A stretch of DNA of 64,000 nt from Zonotrichia leucophrys gambelii (lineage: Eukaryota; Chordata; Aves; Passeriformes; Passerellidae). This document shows, in pieces, positions 24,644 through 37,816 of the stretch. Every line of letters begins with the position of its first letter. Within the stretch, counting starts at the first letter, position 1. The DNA lies in the NCBI RefSeq assembly GCF_028769735.1, contig NC_088200.1, positions 73,897,894 through 73,961,893 on the forward strand. The letters run 5' to 3'. Position numbers and translations under genes: made by a program. The notes beneath the pieces are model-generated. The model saw only the letters and a program-made list of their open reading frames with translations, made no database searches and was not told the DNA's origin.

Positions 24644-25407
24644 TTGGCATTTTATTCTGAAATTTTCTTCAAGAACTGTTTATTCTGAGAAGTGTAATGT
24701 TCAAATGAATTCCACGGTCACTTTGAATACTGCAGAGCCCTTTAACCACCCCTCTCATCTCTGAAATCAGTTGTGTAGGTGATACATGACACTCTGATAG
24801 TGCAAACAAACATCTGCTCCTGTGGGCGTGGGCTTGCTCACTCCAACATGCTCTTGAATCTAATTGGGAATTTCCAGGCATATATTGCTCACGCTCTTTC
24901 CAAAATAACTTGTAAGTATAAAGTGTATGAATTAATCATCCTTTTAATCTGGCAAATGCTGTGCTATATCTGCTCAATCACGAGACATTTATTTCTGTTC
25001 TGGGTATTCAGGATGGAATATTTTTGGTTTGGTTGTTGGGTTTGGCTTTTTTTTTTTTTTTTTTTTTCAGAAGTGCTGGGAGGAATTTCCAGCTTAAAGA
25101 AGTAAAGCAGTTGATTTTTGCAGCACAAAAGAGATTTAACAGCATGGCTGTTAGTCCTACCATCAGAAGGGAGAGGGTGAACCGAGGCTCTTTGTCTGAT
25201 TGGGTTTGTCCAGAGCTTCACAACGCCTTGGAGTGCATGTGCAGTGTGATACCATGAGTGTCCTCATAGCTCAGAGCCTGGACAGGCAGTCAGCAACATT
25301 TCTCTGTCCAGTCTCCTCCTTCTTGTGGCTGAGGATGAGTGTGTGGCCACTCAGGCACCAGCCCAGGTGTCACTTGGGATGTCACTGGCCATTCTGGTCA
25401 TGCCCAT
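23561..25407. other. Intergenic, no gene recognised
   Basis: Non-coding sequence with a (CT)n microsatellite at about 24606-24638 and a T tract at 25050-25069. Confidence 0.55.
24606..24638 (+). repeat. (CT)n microsatellite
   Basis: About 16 CT dinucleotides in an uninterrupted run. Confidence 0.95.
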
Positions 25408-26051
25408 TGTCCTAGGTTGACTATATGATTCTTTTATCCCCAATTGTCTTGCTCTGGTTTTGCTGAATAATAAGTTTTGCACCTTTAAGACTTGTTCTGA
25501 GAGTGAGGGTTGGGGGAGAAGAAGCACGGAGTTTCTTTTCAGAAACTGCACTCACTCCTCCACATTCCTGCTCCTGGACTGTGATGTCTGTGGATGGACA
25601 GACAGCAGGACAGAGTTCTCCTTTGCTTTTAGTTAGTTTTAGCTAGCTGAGGCAAAGAAGTTCCCTGGACTGTGGGGTTTTTTTCCCCTTTTCTTTGGAC
25701 CTCTTTAGACCTTCTCCAGACTGAACACCAGAAGAGCACTGGCAGCTCACACCTGTGACCCACCAAGCTGGGCCTGGGCCGCGGCATTTCCAGCACCCCT
25801 GGGACTGACAGGAGACTGAGTGAGCTGAGCCACAGCCCACAGAGGAGACTTTCTGAGTTTGTCTCTCTTTTGGAGAGGCTAGAGATTTTATTGTCTAATA
25901 TTGTTTAGCTATTATTGCTTAATAAACAGTTTTTTCCACTCTTCTCCAAGGAGGTGTTTTCTCCCAAACTGGTTGTGAGGGGCCAATTGAATCTGCTTTC
26001 TAGAGGAACCCCTTTGGGGGTTCTCTCCCAAATTTGCCCTCAACCAGGACA
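25408..26051 (+). mobile_element. Solo LTR (ERVL-like), 644 bp, with perfect 5-bp target-site duplication
   Basis: It begins TGTCCTAGGTTGA and ends CAACCAGGACA, so the terminal inverted repeats are clear. The flanks are CCCAT at 25403-25407 and CCCAT at 26052-26056, a perfect 5-bp duplication of the kind ERVL-class integrations leave. AATAAA lies at 25921-25926, giving + orientation. No internal retroviral sequence remains, so this is the product of LTR-LTR recombination. Confidence 0.92.
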
Positions 26052-26724
26052 CCCATGCTGGACAGTGGAGTGGGCTGTGCTGGCATCAGTTTAGGCTGTT
26101 CATTTCAGACATGTGCCCAGCTCAGAGCACAGAGAAGAGAGCAGGGGCAGAGATGCAGCACCACGAGGCTCAGACAGGGCTGCCAGAATTCCCTGATCCA
26201 TGGCCATGAGCAGGAGGGGCTCACCGTCCCAACAGAACTTCTTGGAGCACTGGGGGAATGCTTTGAGTTCCTGCCATGGAACCGTGCACAGGCAGCAGCC
26301 AAATTGCCAGAGGGAGGTCCTACCCTCCTGCCAGCCTGCTGGAGAGACAGAAAATGAGGCCTGGAGACCAATTTTGGACACTGGGGCAGAGAATCTGCAC
26401 ACTGCAGAGACTGATGACACAGTTCAAGGGGGGTTCAGTACAACCAGAGCTCAGGATTTCTTTCCCTCACACTTGGCAGGAGTAGCCTCCAGAGTCTGAG
26501 GGCTTGTGTCATTTTCCTAAAGGGTTTGTCGATGCCCATCTCCTCAGGCAAGGATCAAGATGGAGGAAGATGTTTCCACTAGATGACTCATGAAGTATGA
26601 AGGTGACTGCAGTACTGAACACATAGACAAGGTGAGTTTCACGACCAGCAACACTCTCATATCAAAAGCAAACACTACACAGTTCACCAAAACAATAATC
26701 TTAGTCCAGAATAAATATCTGGAA
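26052..26724. other. Intergenic, no gene recognised
   Basis: Non-coding sequence. Overlapping open frames on both strands at 26030-26500 have no recognisable similarity. Confidence 0.5.
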
Positions 26725-26982
26725 GCAATAGGGCAAGAGGAAATGGCCTCAGATTTTGCTAGGGAGGGTTTAATTTTGAATACATTTGGAAATTTCTTCA
26801 CCAAAGAGGTTGGAATAGGCTTCCCAGGGCAGTGATGGGGTCCCCATTGCTGGGAGGATTTAAAAGACATGTAGATGTGGGACTAAGGGAAATGATTCTG
26901 TGGTGGGCTTTGCAGCGCTGGATTGATGTTCAACTTGATGATCTTAGAGAGTTCTCCAATCCAAATGATTCTATGATTGGAA
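26725..26982 (+). mobile_element. CR1 LINE 3' end, sense
   Basis: gcaagaggaaatggcctcag, gggagggtttaattttgaat, aaatttcttcaccaaagagg, ggcttcccagggcagtgatg, aacttgatgatcttagagag and a final atgattctatgattgg tail. Confidence 0.93.
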
Positions 26983-29059
26983 AAGGAAACGTGGCTAAAA
27001 TTACTGGGATATAACATGCATACATTCTGTATAACTACAACATCCTGAACAGCATCAGTACTTCTGTCAGACCCATGAGAAGGAGAAAGGATGAGTGACA
27101 AATGAAGAGCTCCCCTCACCTGCATGACCCTTCCTGGCAGCTGTGACACAGGAGATAGATTGTTCAATGACTGTATCCTGTTAGACAAATAAAATAAACT
27201 TTTAATTTACTTGACATGGAAGGCAAGTTTTTAAGCGGTTCTTGTCACTGAAAATAAGGAGTTTTCCGCAATGCATAATTTCAGCAAAAGTTGCTGTCAT
27301 TTGGGTGGAGCAGAAAGAGACATAAAGATACTGGCAGAGTAGCTGAAGGAGTGTCTAATTAAAATTTATCCCATTTCACTCCTTAGTTAGAGAAGGTCAT
27401 TTACTAATGAAGGCTGTCTTAGCAGCTTCATCAAAGTGGTACATTTGAGCCAAATAGCACAATGTCTTATGTGATATATTCTAGGATACGGTGAACTATA
27501 AAATACTAGTCAGAAAGTCAAGCCAGATTTTTTTGGGAGAAAACCATTAAAAGAGAAGCAGTTGCAAGAAAGTGAAATGTCTACAGCAATTCAAAGAGGA
27601 GCTGGTATGGCTTGCCTTCTATATTGATTTTGCTTTCTGCTTAGCAACAGGATCTCATGTGGGTTATATAAAAACACAAAAACACCCAACAATATGATTC
27701 AGGATAACCTTTTCTGGAAATATTGCTGGTATTAATCTTGGATGGAACTGTTTTACCTTGGTAGATTTGAACAATAAAATACAAACCTGAAGTATCTGAT
27801 CTATGGGGAGCTAACTGGGAGTGCTTGCTTGCATCTAAACAAAGGCTTTGATTTTAATGTAACTAAATACATCTTTATGTGACATCTGTTCAAACACATC
27901 AGGGACAACTGAAGACAAAGGAAATGGTTGATGGAAAGCAGCTCAGATAAAAGCAGGCTGTCCATAATACCTTATTAAAAGAATGGGGCCTGTTAAACGT
28001 TCTGTAAAATTCCAAGAAACCCCAAGTATTTCTATTTATGTAGCTCCATTCAACTCCCCAGCAATATTATGGTGGGATACCTTCTGTTCTGCACCCAATC
28101 TGTTGGCTTTTGCAGGACTACTGAAACATTTGTGTGAGATGACTGAAGTTTCAAATGCATGTGCTTTGATTTTGCTAACCTTTTACATCTCTTTTCTGAT
28201 GATACTGGAGTGACTGTATTCCCCAGAAAGGACATTTTTGCCTGTGGCTAGACACCATCATCTTGGAAGATGCTTAATGCTTTCAGCTGTCACCGGAATT
28301 AATTTTAGCTTGTTGGGAGCTGAATTTTCTCTGCTTACATGGTCAGCTTTGTTTGTCCTGCAAGGTCCTCCTCAATCCTGTGGCTCTGTGCTCTGCCTGA
28401 ATTGTCTTTTCCTAGAGGAAAGGGTGGCAGATTTCTCCTCCCTGGACCCAGCAATGGCAGGTGGGGAAATCCCAGCATATCTTTCCTATGCAAGAGGAAC
28501 ACATTTCTGTGATTGTTTGGCATAAGAAAGGTGATTTGGGGAATGCTCTTTAAGACATACACACTACTTCTTCTTTTGGGGCTTTCCTCAAATACAGGAT
28601 GAGATTAAAACATCCAGTGTCACATGAAGCTGCTGCTTTTGTAGGTGATAAAGGAAATATTTCTTCAGATAACTGGCAGACACTTGTGAAATGTAACATT
28701 AAAAAAAAACTCAAACAAACCCAAAGAGATGGGTTCAGATTACACAGTAAATTCAGAAATGACAATACATGTGTCTAGGGATAGTTTTCTTGCTAAAGCA
28801 TGCAGCACCATGCTTTAGCAATGGTGCTAAAGTATTTTTTGTACCCCACCAACACTGTTCACTGCTTCTTGGACAGCTCCTGGGTTCTGCTTTGCTTGTG
28901 GGGGATTTAATCCCTTCCATGTGGCAGCACAGGGTGCTGAGACACCACAGGTGGGGAAAGGGTCTCATGTCTCCTCTTGGCTCCCCTGCCTTTCATTGGA
29001 AATGTAATAAAACCCAAATCTCAACAGCACATTACCTCTGTGATAATTTATAGATGTTG
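26983..29059. other. Intergenic, no gene recognised
   Basis: AT-rich non-coding sequence. I see no recognisable repeat. Confidence 0.55.
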
Positions 29060-29960
29060 ATGACACATTGCAGTGGGCTGACCCCAGCCAGCATCCAAGC
29101 ATCCACCCTGCCTTTAATTCATTCCCTTTTGCTGGGGAGGAAAAGATTCAAAGGGAAGCAAAGAGAGTCATGGGTTGAGATAATGGAGTTTACTAAGCAA
29201 CACAAAAGCTGCCCATGTAAGCAAAGCAAAATAAAAGATTCATTCAGTAATCCCACTGGCAGGCAGATGTCCAGCTGCTTCCTGAGAGGCAGAGCCTCAG
29301 CTTGGTTAATGGCCACTTGCAAAGACAAATGCCATAATCACCAACATCCATCTTCCTCCTTTCCTTGAGCTTTTATGCTGAACCTGACATCTCATGGCAT
29401 GGGATAGCCCCAAGGTCAGCTTGAATATCTCCATGTTCCCTCTCAACTTCCATCCCACTCCCAGAGTGCTTGCTTTGGGACAGGGTGAAGGAAAGAGAGA
29501 GGAGACCTCAGTGTGGGGTGAGCAGCACAGCTCACAGTAATGCATCACACACACGGTGCTCTGAGGAAAGTGACCTCCATCCCAGACAGACAGAAGCTAA
29601 ACAAGCCTTCCCCTTCAGCCCTTAAATTCTGATTCTACCTCCTCCCACCCGGGCAATGTGAGGCAATGAGGAATGAGGACTGTCTTCAGCTCATAACATT
29701 CCCTCTGACACTCCTTTCTCCTCACACTTTCTTTCTGCTCCGGCACAGGCCCCTTCCCTGGGCTGCAGGCCCTCACATAAGCCCATGCCAGGGTCCTCTC
29801 CATGAGCTTCTGGCTCAGAATGAGCCCCTGCACTGGCACCTCTCCCCACACCAAAATATTCCTCACACCAAAATATTCCCTACACCAGAACAAAAGTAAT
29901 GCCATCACAACACCAACAAAAGTGAGAAATTTACAAACATGATAAAATTCCAGTGCTGGG
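29060..29960 (-). mobile_element. Degraded ERV-derived sequence (ERVL-like LTR/leader region), antisense
   Basis: Phrases match the antisense layout of a widespread bird ERVL-type element: cagtgggctgaccccagcca, gagtcatgggttgagataat, tgacatctcatggcatggga (antisense promoter-proximal part) and a later array of gggctgcaggccctc and ccagggtcctctccatgagc. Ends cannot be fixed and no target-site duplication is seen. Confidence 0.5.
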
Positions 29961-31544
29961 CCCCACTGCAGCAATAAAATATTTCCCACAATTATTCCAT
30001 TCTTCTGGCTGTTTCCAGCCCAAGTTTGGTTCACAGCCAAGTCCCAATAGAGTGGTGAGGAGACTTCTCAGAAGACCTCTTGGTTTCAGAAGTCTCCCTG
30101 ACATCAGCAGGGCCCATCAGGGCAGCTCCATTTGCTGTGGCACAGGACACTTAGTCACAGGATCATGTATTCCAGCCAACAAAGTGGGAAGAGCAGTTTT
30201 TCGTTCTTATCTCTGCTTCTCACCATCCTACCCTTATTTTCAAGCAGTAATAAATTATTGTCAATTAAATTGAATTAGGTAAATGAAATTAATTTCCCCC
30301 AAGTCGTATCTGTTTAGCCTGCAACAGTAATTGGCAAGTAGAGATCTCCCTGTCCTTATCTCAACCCAGGAGCTGCTGCTGTTGCTTATTTCTTTCCCAC
30401 CACCCTTTGGGGAAGGATGAGGGAGAGAGCAGCAGGGTGGAGGCCTGGCAGGCCGTTCTTGCCATCCCACCACACATATGAAGGCATTTAACAACTTTGC
30501 ATCATCAGCACTTAATACACTTTTAATTTAGGGTGACACCTTGGGTTTTTTTGTTATTTTGGGCTTATATTTCCTGTAATGCAGAAGGTTTTTGAAAACT
30601 CCTCTAGGAGATCCCCTGGGGAATTCAGTAGTAGAACAGATGCAGGGCCTAGCACAGCAAGAGCCAGGCACCTTTAATGGGATGGGTGTGTCCATGATAT
30701 AAGAGAAACAAACTTGGCATTCCTTTCTGGGTCCAGGAAAAGTCTCTGTTGAGGAGACAGTGGAACCTGGAGGTCCTGGATGAACCTTCCATGGGTCAGA
30801 GTTGGGTGGAGGGATGCATGACCCTGCACTGTGGAAAACCTCTGAGTTTGATGCTGCATCTTTGAAGCATTTTCTAAAATGCACACCCTACCCTTAAAAA
30901 TGGTGCTTGCTTTGGCTGCCACAGCACTGGTAAAAATGCCTCCAATCACAAGCATGACACACAAACAGAAGAACTGGTTTTGTGTGTTTATCAGTTTTGG
31001 ATGGGGCCTAGTGATTTACTTGGAAATAGTATTGCTTTATCACAGCTAAACCTAGACTCAAAGAATATTTAAAGAAATCTTTTCCAGCTGCTGCTGGTAC
31101 CTCAGTAGCCCAAACTCTTGCACCTTTGAAGCCAGATTGTAATAATTTGAGGGAAAGTAGCACTTGAGTTATTAGCTAAAGGTAAACAGGCAGCCCTTGG
31201 AAGCATCCAAAAGCATCAAAAAGCAGCCAAAATCATCAAAAAACACTCAAAATCATGATGTGTGGCCAAGTGTCACCCAGCAGGGCAGGTTGTATAGCAC
31301 AGACTTTTGAGATACTGCCCCAAGGAGCAGCAAAACCCAGGCTCAGGCCTGGCTTATCTGCCAGGCCTCGCTTATCAGCCTGATGCTGTATTGGCCAAAC
31401 CAACATGTTTTAATTTCAGTATAAGGATGCTTAGATTTACTCCTCATTGGCATAATACAAGCCAAAGTTAAGTCATTTAGGCAGTGGAATGATGAGGAGA
31501 GGAATTTTATGCTCTATGATGAAACTAGACCAATTTTAAGCAAG
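29961..31544. other. Intergenic, no gene recognised
   Basis: Non-coding sequence. Simple catcaaaa-type units occur at 31200-31255. Confidence 0.5.
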
Positions 31545-31636
31545 TTTAGGGATGTAGATAAGTGGTGGGCCTGGCAGTGCTGGGCTGGACTTAAGGGTCT
31601 TTTCCAACGTTGGTCATCCTCTTCTGTGATTCTTTT
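31545..31636 (+). mobile_element. CR1 LINE 3' end, sense, short
   Basis: gtttagggatgtagataagt, ggtgggcctggcagtgctgg, gctggacttaagggtctttt and a decayed ttctgtgattc tail. Confidence 0.88.
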
Positions 31637-34187
31637 CTCTTGTCTTTGTAAATTATAGACACAGTACTGGCTTTGGTAAGAAGCACAGGCAATTTAATTT
31701 CTCCCATTTTTCTTCAGCAAGACTAGCTTTCCTGAAAGAAAACAAGAAAGCTTTCCTCAACAAGAAAGCTTTCATGAAATTTTAACCTAAAATAATATTT
31801 TGTTTTACCCACTTATTACTTTAAAAAAATAGAGAAAAGGACAAGATATTTTTTAAATGTAGGTTTTTATATAGCTCTGAATGGGGTTTAATCTGTTTTT
31901 CCATGTATTTTTGCTCTTCTCTCATGTATTCATGCTCTTTGTTCTTTCCGGTCCTTTCTATTTCATCCTACTTGAAATGGAACATGAGGAGGAAGAACAC
32001 AGCATAAGAGCCATTTAAAATAATTAATCAATGTACTTAGTCTTCTAAAAATACTCATACAAAATCACCCCCTTAAAAAATAAACATGTAACTAAAACAG
32101 TAATTTTGAATTCTCAGAAATGTTTTCAGCAAGGCTAAATATTAATTACACTGTTATTAAATCAACAACAGATTTGTGAATATATTCATCCTTCTACAGG
32201 GATTTATTGAAGAGCTTGCAGGCTAGTAGAATAAAATCATTACCATAAATAAAATATTATTACAAATGTAACACAGGTATGAAGAAATTTAAAACGTCAG
32301 GTTTGCAGATACAGGTGATAAAATATTTCCTTAAAATATTTCCTTAAAAATAAAAATTAAAATAAAAATAAAAGAAAATAAATAAATGAAAATAAATAAA
32401 AATAAAATTAAAAAAAACAAAAAAATTTTTTTTTTTAATATTTCCTTTCTTTGTTCACTTCTTCTATCAGGATTTTCAAAAAAAATCCCCAATAATACCT
32501 CTTTCTATTGCCATCAGTAAAACACTTGAGTTGGACTTTGTCCTTACCAAATAGATTACTACCATTTCCCTGAGGGCACCGACCTCTCCTACAGCCCCAT
32601 CCATGCCTTTTCCCAGGGCTTTTTTTGCTCAGGTTGGCTTTGCAGAGCAAACAGACCCATCCAGGTGGCCACAAACGTGTGGTTGTTCCCCAACTGCTTC
32701 CTGCTGGCCCCGGGTGGCTCCTGGTGTCATTAGGGCCCCTGTTCAACCACGTGTATGGCCAGGAGGGCATGTTTGTGTTTCATTTGTACAGACATGATTA
32801 GCTCCTTCCTGGGGCTTGTCTGCTGTAAAACTGGAAATGTGTCATGGGCTATTACCCAAGCAAATGTAATGCCCCCAGAATAAATATGCCCCGCAAGCTC
32901 ACAGGCTGTAATTGATGGAAAAACAGGTGTTCCCCCTTATCCTCTGTGATTGCCTGCACATATGGCCTCTTTTATGCCGTCCTCCAATTGCTTTGTAGTG
33001 CTGGCTCCTGCAGAAAAAGAAATAGTGTTACTGTAAAAGAGTGGGTTTCAAGAGTGTTCTTCGGTCCACAGCCAAATTAAATACAAGCAGCACAGCCCTT
33101 TTTAGTATTTAACTAATTAAACTGCAGCAGCCACCACAAGCACTTCAGGCATCACACTGCATTTCCAGCTACTCTTGTTTTAAAAAGTGGTGCTCTGACT
33201 TTGCAAATTAAAGCCACATATAACACAAATTCCCATTTGAGTGGTGTTAACATCCTCAAATTGGACATTTGAGTGGTGTTAAAATCCTCCAAATAGAAAC
33301 AGTAAAATAATATCAACTCCTGGTTGGTTTTTTACCTCACAGGCTGAAGTTTTGTGTTAAAAAAAAAACAAACATTTAGCTCCCAACAGCTGTGTAAGAC
33401 CTACTGGCCTTGCGGTGTTAAAAACAGGAAGATTTTGGAACGAGGCACAGGCAAAAATGTCAATGGTGCCTTTATATAACAGATTTTCGAGAAGATTTTT
33501 TTTCTCCTGGGTGAATGCACTTGCAGGAGAAATAAAAGAAGAAGGGTGGCTGAACAGCTTGAGGGCCACCCTTAAGAGGTGAAGGCTGGTGATGCCCAGC
33601 CGCTAAAATCCTTAGTCCAGGACTGGGCTGAATGTAAATCCTGTGCTGTGATCTGTCCCTCCCAGCATGTATCTCTGTTTCTGCATCACTCTTCCTGTCA
33701 CAGCAAGGCTTGCAGTGGACAGGAAAAGTCTCTGCTTCACTTCTCTGGGTGGTAGAAGATTCCCAGAGCCAAGGCTTGGTTTTATCTCTCTCTGTCAACC
33801 CAGCAGTGTGTGCAGGGACTCAGCAACGTTCAGAATATGCTCCTTTTGCTCCCTAAACACACCTCTTTGGTTTTTCATAGAGTGGGTTTATGCTTACCCA
33901 TCAAGAACTACCAGTATTTTAACCCAAATTCAGCATACATATTGAAAGCAAGCTCTGTGGGTAGAAAAAATATTCTTCGCTTGATCTTACAAAATCAAAT
34001 GGGCTGATCAAGATATGACATCAGAGATGAATCCCCTGTCTGGCTTTTACATTGTCACTGATCTAAAGGAAAATGTCATTACATAATACCTTTCTTCATC
34101 CAAAATATGCTTGCAACAAAACAAGATGATAAAACAGCAGCATCCTCCTGAACTCCTTTGAGTTTTCTGCAGATAAACATGGTGCTT
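31637..34187. other. Intergenic, no gene recognised
   Basis: AT-rich non-coding sequence with an A-rich tract of ATAAA units at 32318-32440 and a 32-bp tandem duplication at 33234-33297 (catttgagtggtgttaa repeated). Confidence 0.55.
32318..32440 (+). repeat. A-rich low-complexity tract
   Basis: AAAATAAA-type units followed directly by a T run. Confidence 0.85.
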
Positions 34188-34572
34188 TGTCACACACATC
34201 TTTTATGAAAAATCCTTTCCTTAGGATTTTTCCTCCTGAGAAGCTGAGAGGCCTCAGGAAAAAAATGTAAACAATGATTATCTGCTGCTGTGGAATGCAA
34301 CAGGTGCATCTGGGATTGGTCTCATGTGGTTGTTTCTAATTAATGGCCAGTCACAGTCAGCTGGCTCGGAGAGAGAGTCCGAGCCACAAACTTTTGTTAT
34401 CATTCCTTCTTTTTCTATTCTTAGCTAGCCTTCTGATGAAATCCTTTCTTCTATTCTTTTAGTATAGTTTTAATGTAATATATATCACAAAATAATAAAT
34501 CAAGCCTTTTGGAACATGGAGTCAGATCCTCGTCTCTTCCCTCAGCCTGAGACCCTTGTGAACACGGTCACA
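34188..34572 (+). mobile_element. Solo LTR, sense, 385 bp, ERVK-like target-site duplication
   Basis: TGTCACACACATC at the start and GAACACGGTCACA at the end. Flanks are GTGCTT (34182-34187) and GTGTTT (34573-34578), a 6-bp duplication with one difference, as expected for ERVK-class integration. Inside are tcctcctgagaagctgagag, ctaattaatggccagtcaca, cttttagtatagttttaatg and the AATAATAAATCAAGCC poly(A) region near 34491. This is a songbird family I recognise. Confidence 0.85.
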
Positions 34573-37249
34573 GTGTTTTTACCTGCCTTTGGTTTTCCTT
34601 ATGTCCTGCTCCTGTTTATCTCTGCTCTTTCCTTTATTGCCTCAGCAAGAAGAGAGCTGCTCCCCTTCTATAAGATGCACAAAGAAGAAGAAGAAATGTG
34701 TCAGAAGAAGAAGAAATGCATCTTTCTCACTTTATCCATTCCTGGGGTACTTTCATTTCTGTGACAGCTTTCTCAATTCACAGCTTGCAGGGTTTCATGC
34801 CTGTGCTTCCCACTTCTGTAAGAGATAAAAGTCACAGAGCTCTGGCCACTGTTCAGAGGTGCTGAAGCTCCTGAACTCCTCCAGCCTTCCCCACTGCACA
34901 GTTCTGACTGGAGGGATGGGTTTGTTGGACATCAGGGTGGACATGGTGAAGCCACGGGGCACCAGCTGCAGAGAGTGATGCTCCCCACACCAGGAACAGA
35001 TGTCTGGAGAGGTGCCACGGCAGCCAGCAGAGAGCGGGGCTCCAGATTATGGCCTTGAACTTTAAATAAGGATTACCAAGTTTAAATAAGTTATGTCTGC
35101 TAACAAGCAAGGAAACGGGCTGCTGTGTGTGAGTACCTGGCTTTTCAAAACCAGCCTGTCTCCCCTTTTCATGGACGGTCTTTGGAGGATCAGAAATGTG
35201 GGTACAAAAGCACAGCTACAGCCTCAAATATTTGCATGCCTTTTGACAATAAGGGTGAAAAACCCACTCAGGTAAACTCCTGGCCCTTGTAACTTAGGAT
35301 TTCATCCTTAGTGTTACATGCTGTATTCGTGGATATCTTACCTATGTGCAAAGGAATATTTTCCGCTAGGTCTACAAGGGTATATTTCTGCTTGGGGAAT
35401 GTAACTATTCTCACTGAAAAAAACCCCTCTGCAGCAGGTTTGTATTGGGATGTGGACCCCCTGGAAGCAGGTCTACCTTGAATTCCATGTTGAACTGAAG
35501 TTATAAAGAAGAAATAATATTTTCATAACCAGCCTTGCTTCAGATCTTACACTCAGATATAATACCACCGGGTGCAGTAGGGTCTAAATAAATATTTCAC
35601 TGGTAAACAACAAGCCTAAATTGTTTATGAAGCATAAAACAATTATCTTTGACTCCACCTGATGCTGCTGAGCAAGCTGTTCCTATTTATTGTGCTATTA
35701 TTAGATGGGAATTTGGTGCATTGGACAGCATCTTTCCTGAATGGATGACATAACCAAGTCCATGTGGCACAGACTCATTCTCCAGCACAATTCAGAACTC
35801 TGTACACAGTCCATCATCCTACATGGAAGGATTTCTTAAAAAACCAAACACATGTGAATGTATTTATCATTTAGAAAAGGGTGCCTGGACTTTCAAAACA
35901 CTCCTGTGGATCTAGATGTTCTGACTACTACTTAAAGATTTGAGGATATAAATTGCTATTATATGTACATACAACTCTGATTTAATTTCTGTTTGGAGAC
36001 AATATTTCTGCAGAGCTCCTTAACACAAAATACAGCAAAAAACCCATGCCAGTTTGCACTGTCAGTGATGAGAAATGAGAGGTAAAAAAGCAGTTTGGGT
36101 TACCACTGGAGGTAACACTCACACAGGAAAAACCCACATGGAATCAGAAACTGCTTGGTGAGGTGGCCACATTTAAATAAAGCCTCAGAAACAGCTCTAA
36201 AAATGGAACAGAGGGATCTTTAAGGCATCTGTCCAGGAAAGTGAATAAATTGTATTTTTGGCAGAGAGCACTGAGAAAACCATGCAGAGAATAAAATAAA
36301 TTAAAATGAACAGGAACCACGTGCCCTGGTTGCTGCCTCGGCTTTGGTGAACCTTGACCTGCTGTTGCACTATGTTGCAGAAAGCAAACTTGGGTGAGCA
36401 AGAGGATGGTGTTCCAGTGCCATTTTATCAGTGTTCTACTCTATATCAATATTTATTGATATTCTCTTGGCATTTCTAGTATGCGTACTACACACTTGCC
36501 CTTTCCCCCTCTTGTGGATCCGTTCATATTCCTGTTCTTTGAGGCTCCTACTCTGACAGCTGGCAGAGCAGTGGCAGTGATTGCAGCCCCTGGTCCCTGT
36601 GGGTCCATGGGGGATGCCCAGAACCATATCCACTCCCATGGTGATGCCTGGGAATGAGATGTCAGACATTGAAGCAATGATCTTTTAAAATGTTTTCCTC
36701 CCCTCATTGTTTCATATTTATGTTTTGTTTATTTTCCCATTTTAGAAGCCAGTGAAGAGCAAGGCAGGCATATCTGTCACTCCATAATAAATGGAAGGAA
36801 GCACAGTCTTGGAGCACAGATCTAAAACCAGCTTGCTAAAATTTACAGTTAAAAAGTTGGAAGAATCAAGACATGAAATACAGTGCACCATAAAGTGAAG
36901 ATGCTAAATGGTTCAGTTTCAGAGGCAAAGGGCATTTAGAGAACATCGGGAAAGTTTTAGAAGCATTTTCTAGCGGGTGAAAAGACAACGAAAAGGTAGA
37001 GGGAACGTGAAATAAAGCTGAAGGGGCTGGGGAAATGCAGATGCAAAATGCAAATGTGTAAATAACTGTTTAACAAATTGAAAGAATTGCTGAAAAAGTA
37101 CAATGTGCAGACCCCTGCATGTGATTATTAGAATAAGAATTGAAATTATTTTTAAATGAGAAATTGTACAAAATGAATAGCTGTATTTGAGGACAAACAT
37201 TTGCCCACCATCTCCAGGGTGGGCAGGGTGCCCATTAGTGCCGCACGTC
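34573..37249. other. PCSK1 upstream flank, no gene recognised
   Basis: Single-copy-looking non-coding sequence. Two short GAA-rich units of about 20 bp repeat at 34680-34719. I recognise no LTR or CR1 in the 2.7 kb before the CpG island. Confidence 0.55.
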
Positions 37250-37666
37250 TGTGGTGTGCCGGAGGTGTCGGGGGACAACGCGCCGTAATCGCGCTGTGCC
37301 GCCCGGTGGGTCCCGGGTGAGAAGCCCAATTGAACAAAAAATCCTAAATTCACCTCGCTCTGCCCTCGCACCGAGGCGAGAGGGGGCAGAAAACCCACCC
37401 CCGACGGGATGGGTGCAAGGGGCGGGCGGGGTCCGCGCTCCTGCCGCACCGATGCCCTTCAATAATGGAAACGATCGCGCACCGGCACGGACCGACCCTC
37501 GGGGACCAGAGCCCGCATCCCCGTCCCGCCGAGCGCTGCCGCCCCCTCCATCCCCCTCCCGGTGCCCCGAGGCCCGCCGGGCTTCGCCCCCGCGCCCCCG
37601 CCTCCATCCCGCTCCCTTCCGCGCCCCCCCGGGAATCACCCCCCCGGCTCGGGGGCCAGGTACACT

Positions 37667-37674
37667 TGACGTCA
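37667..37674 (+). promoter_or_regulatory. Consensus cAMP-response element (TGACGTCA), PCSK1 promoter
   Basis: A perfect palindromic CRE lies 191 bp upstream of the start codon. Mammalian PC1/3 promoters are reported to use two proximal CRE-type sites bound by CREB/ATF factors; the same arrangement is seen here, with a second site 18 bp downstream. Confidence 0.8.
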
Positions 37675-37692
37675 GGATGGCTGTCGTCGTTT

Positions 37693-37700
37693 TGACGTGT
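37693..37700 (+). promoter_or_regulatory. CRE-like site (TGACGTGT), PCSK1 promoter
   Basis: It keeps the TGACG half-site of a CRE, 26 bp from the start of the perfect CRE to the start of this one. The pairing of one full and one variant CRE resembles the proximal promoter described for mammalian PCSK1. Confidence 0.65.
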
Positions 37701-37816
37701 AAACACTCATTTCCATTCCGGCTCCGGAGGGTCTGTGTGCCTCGGGCAGCCGCGCCGGCAGGCAAGGCAAGGCAGGCAGGGCTCCGCTCCGCGCTATCGC
37801 GTAGCAACGCGGCGCC

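Noticed and set aside
29615..30040. 141-codon - strand open frame
   Set aside because: It overlaps degraded ERV-derived sequence and has no retroviral or host domain that I can recognise.
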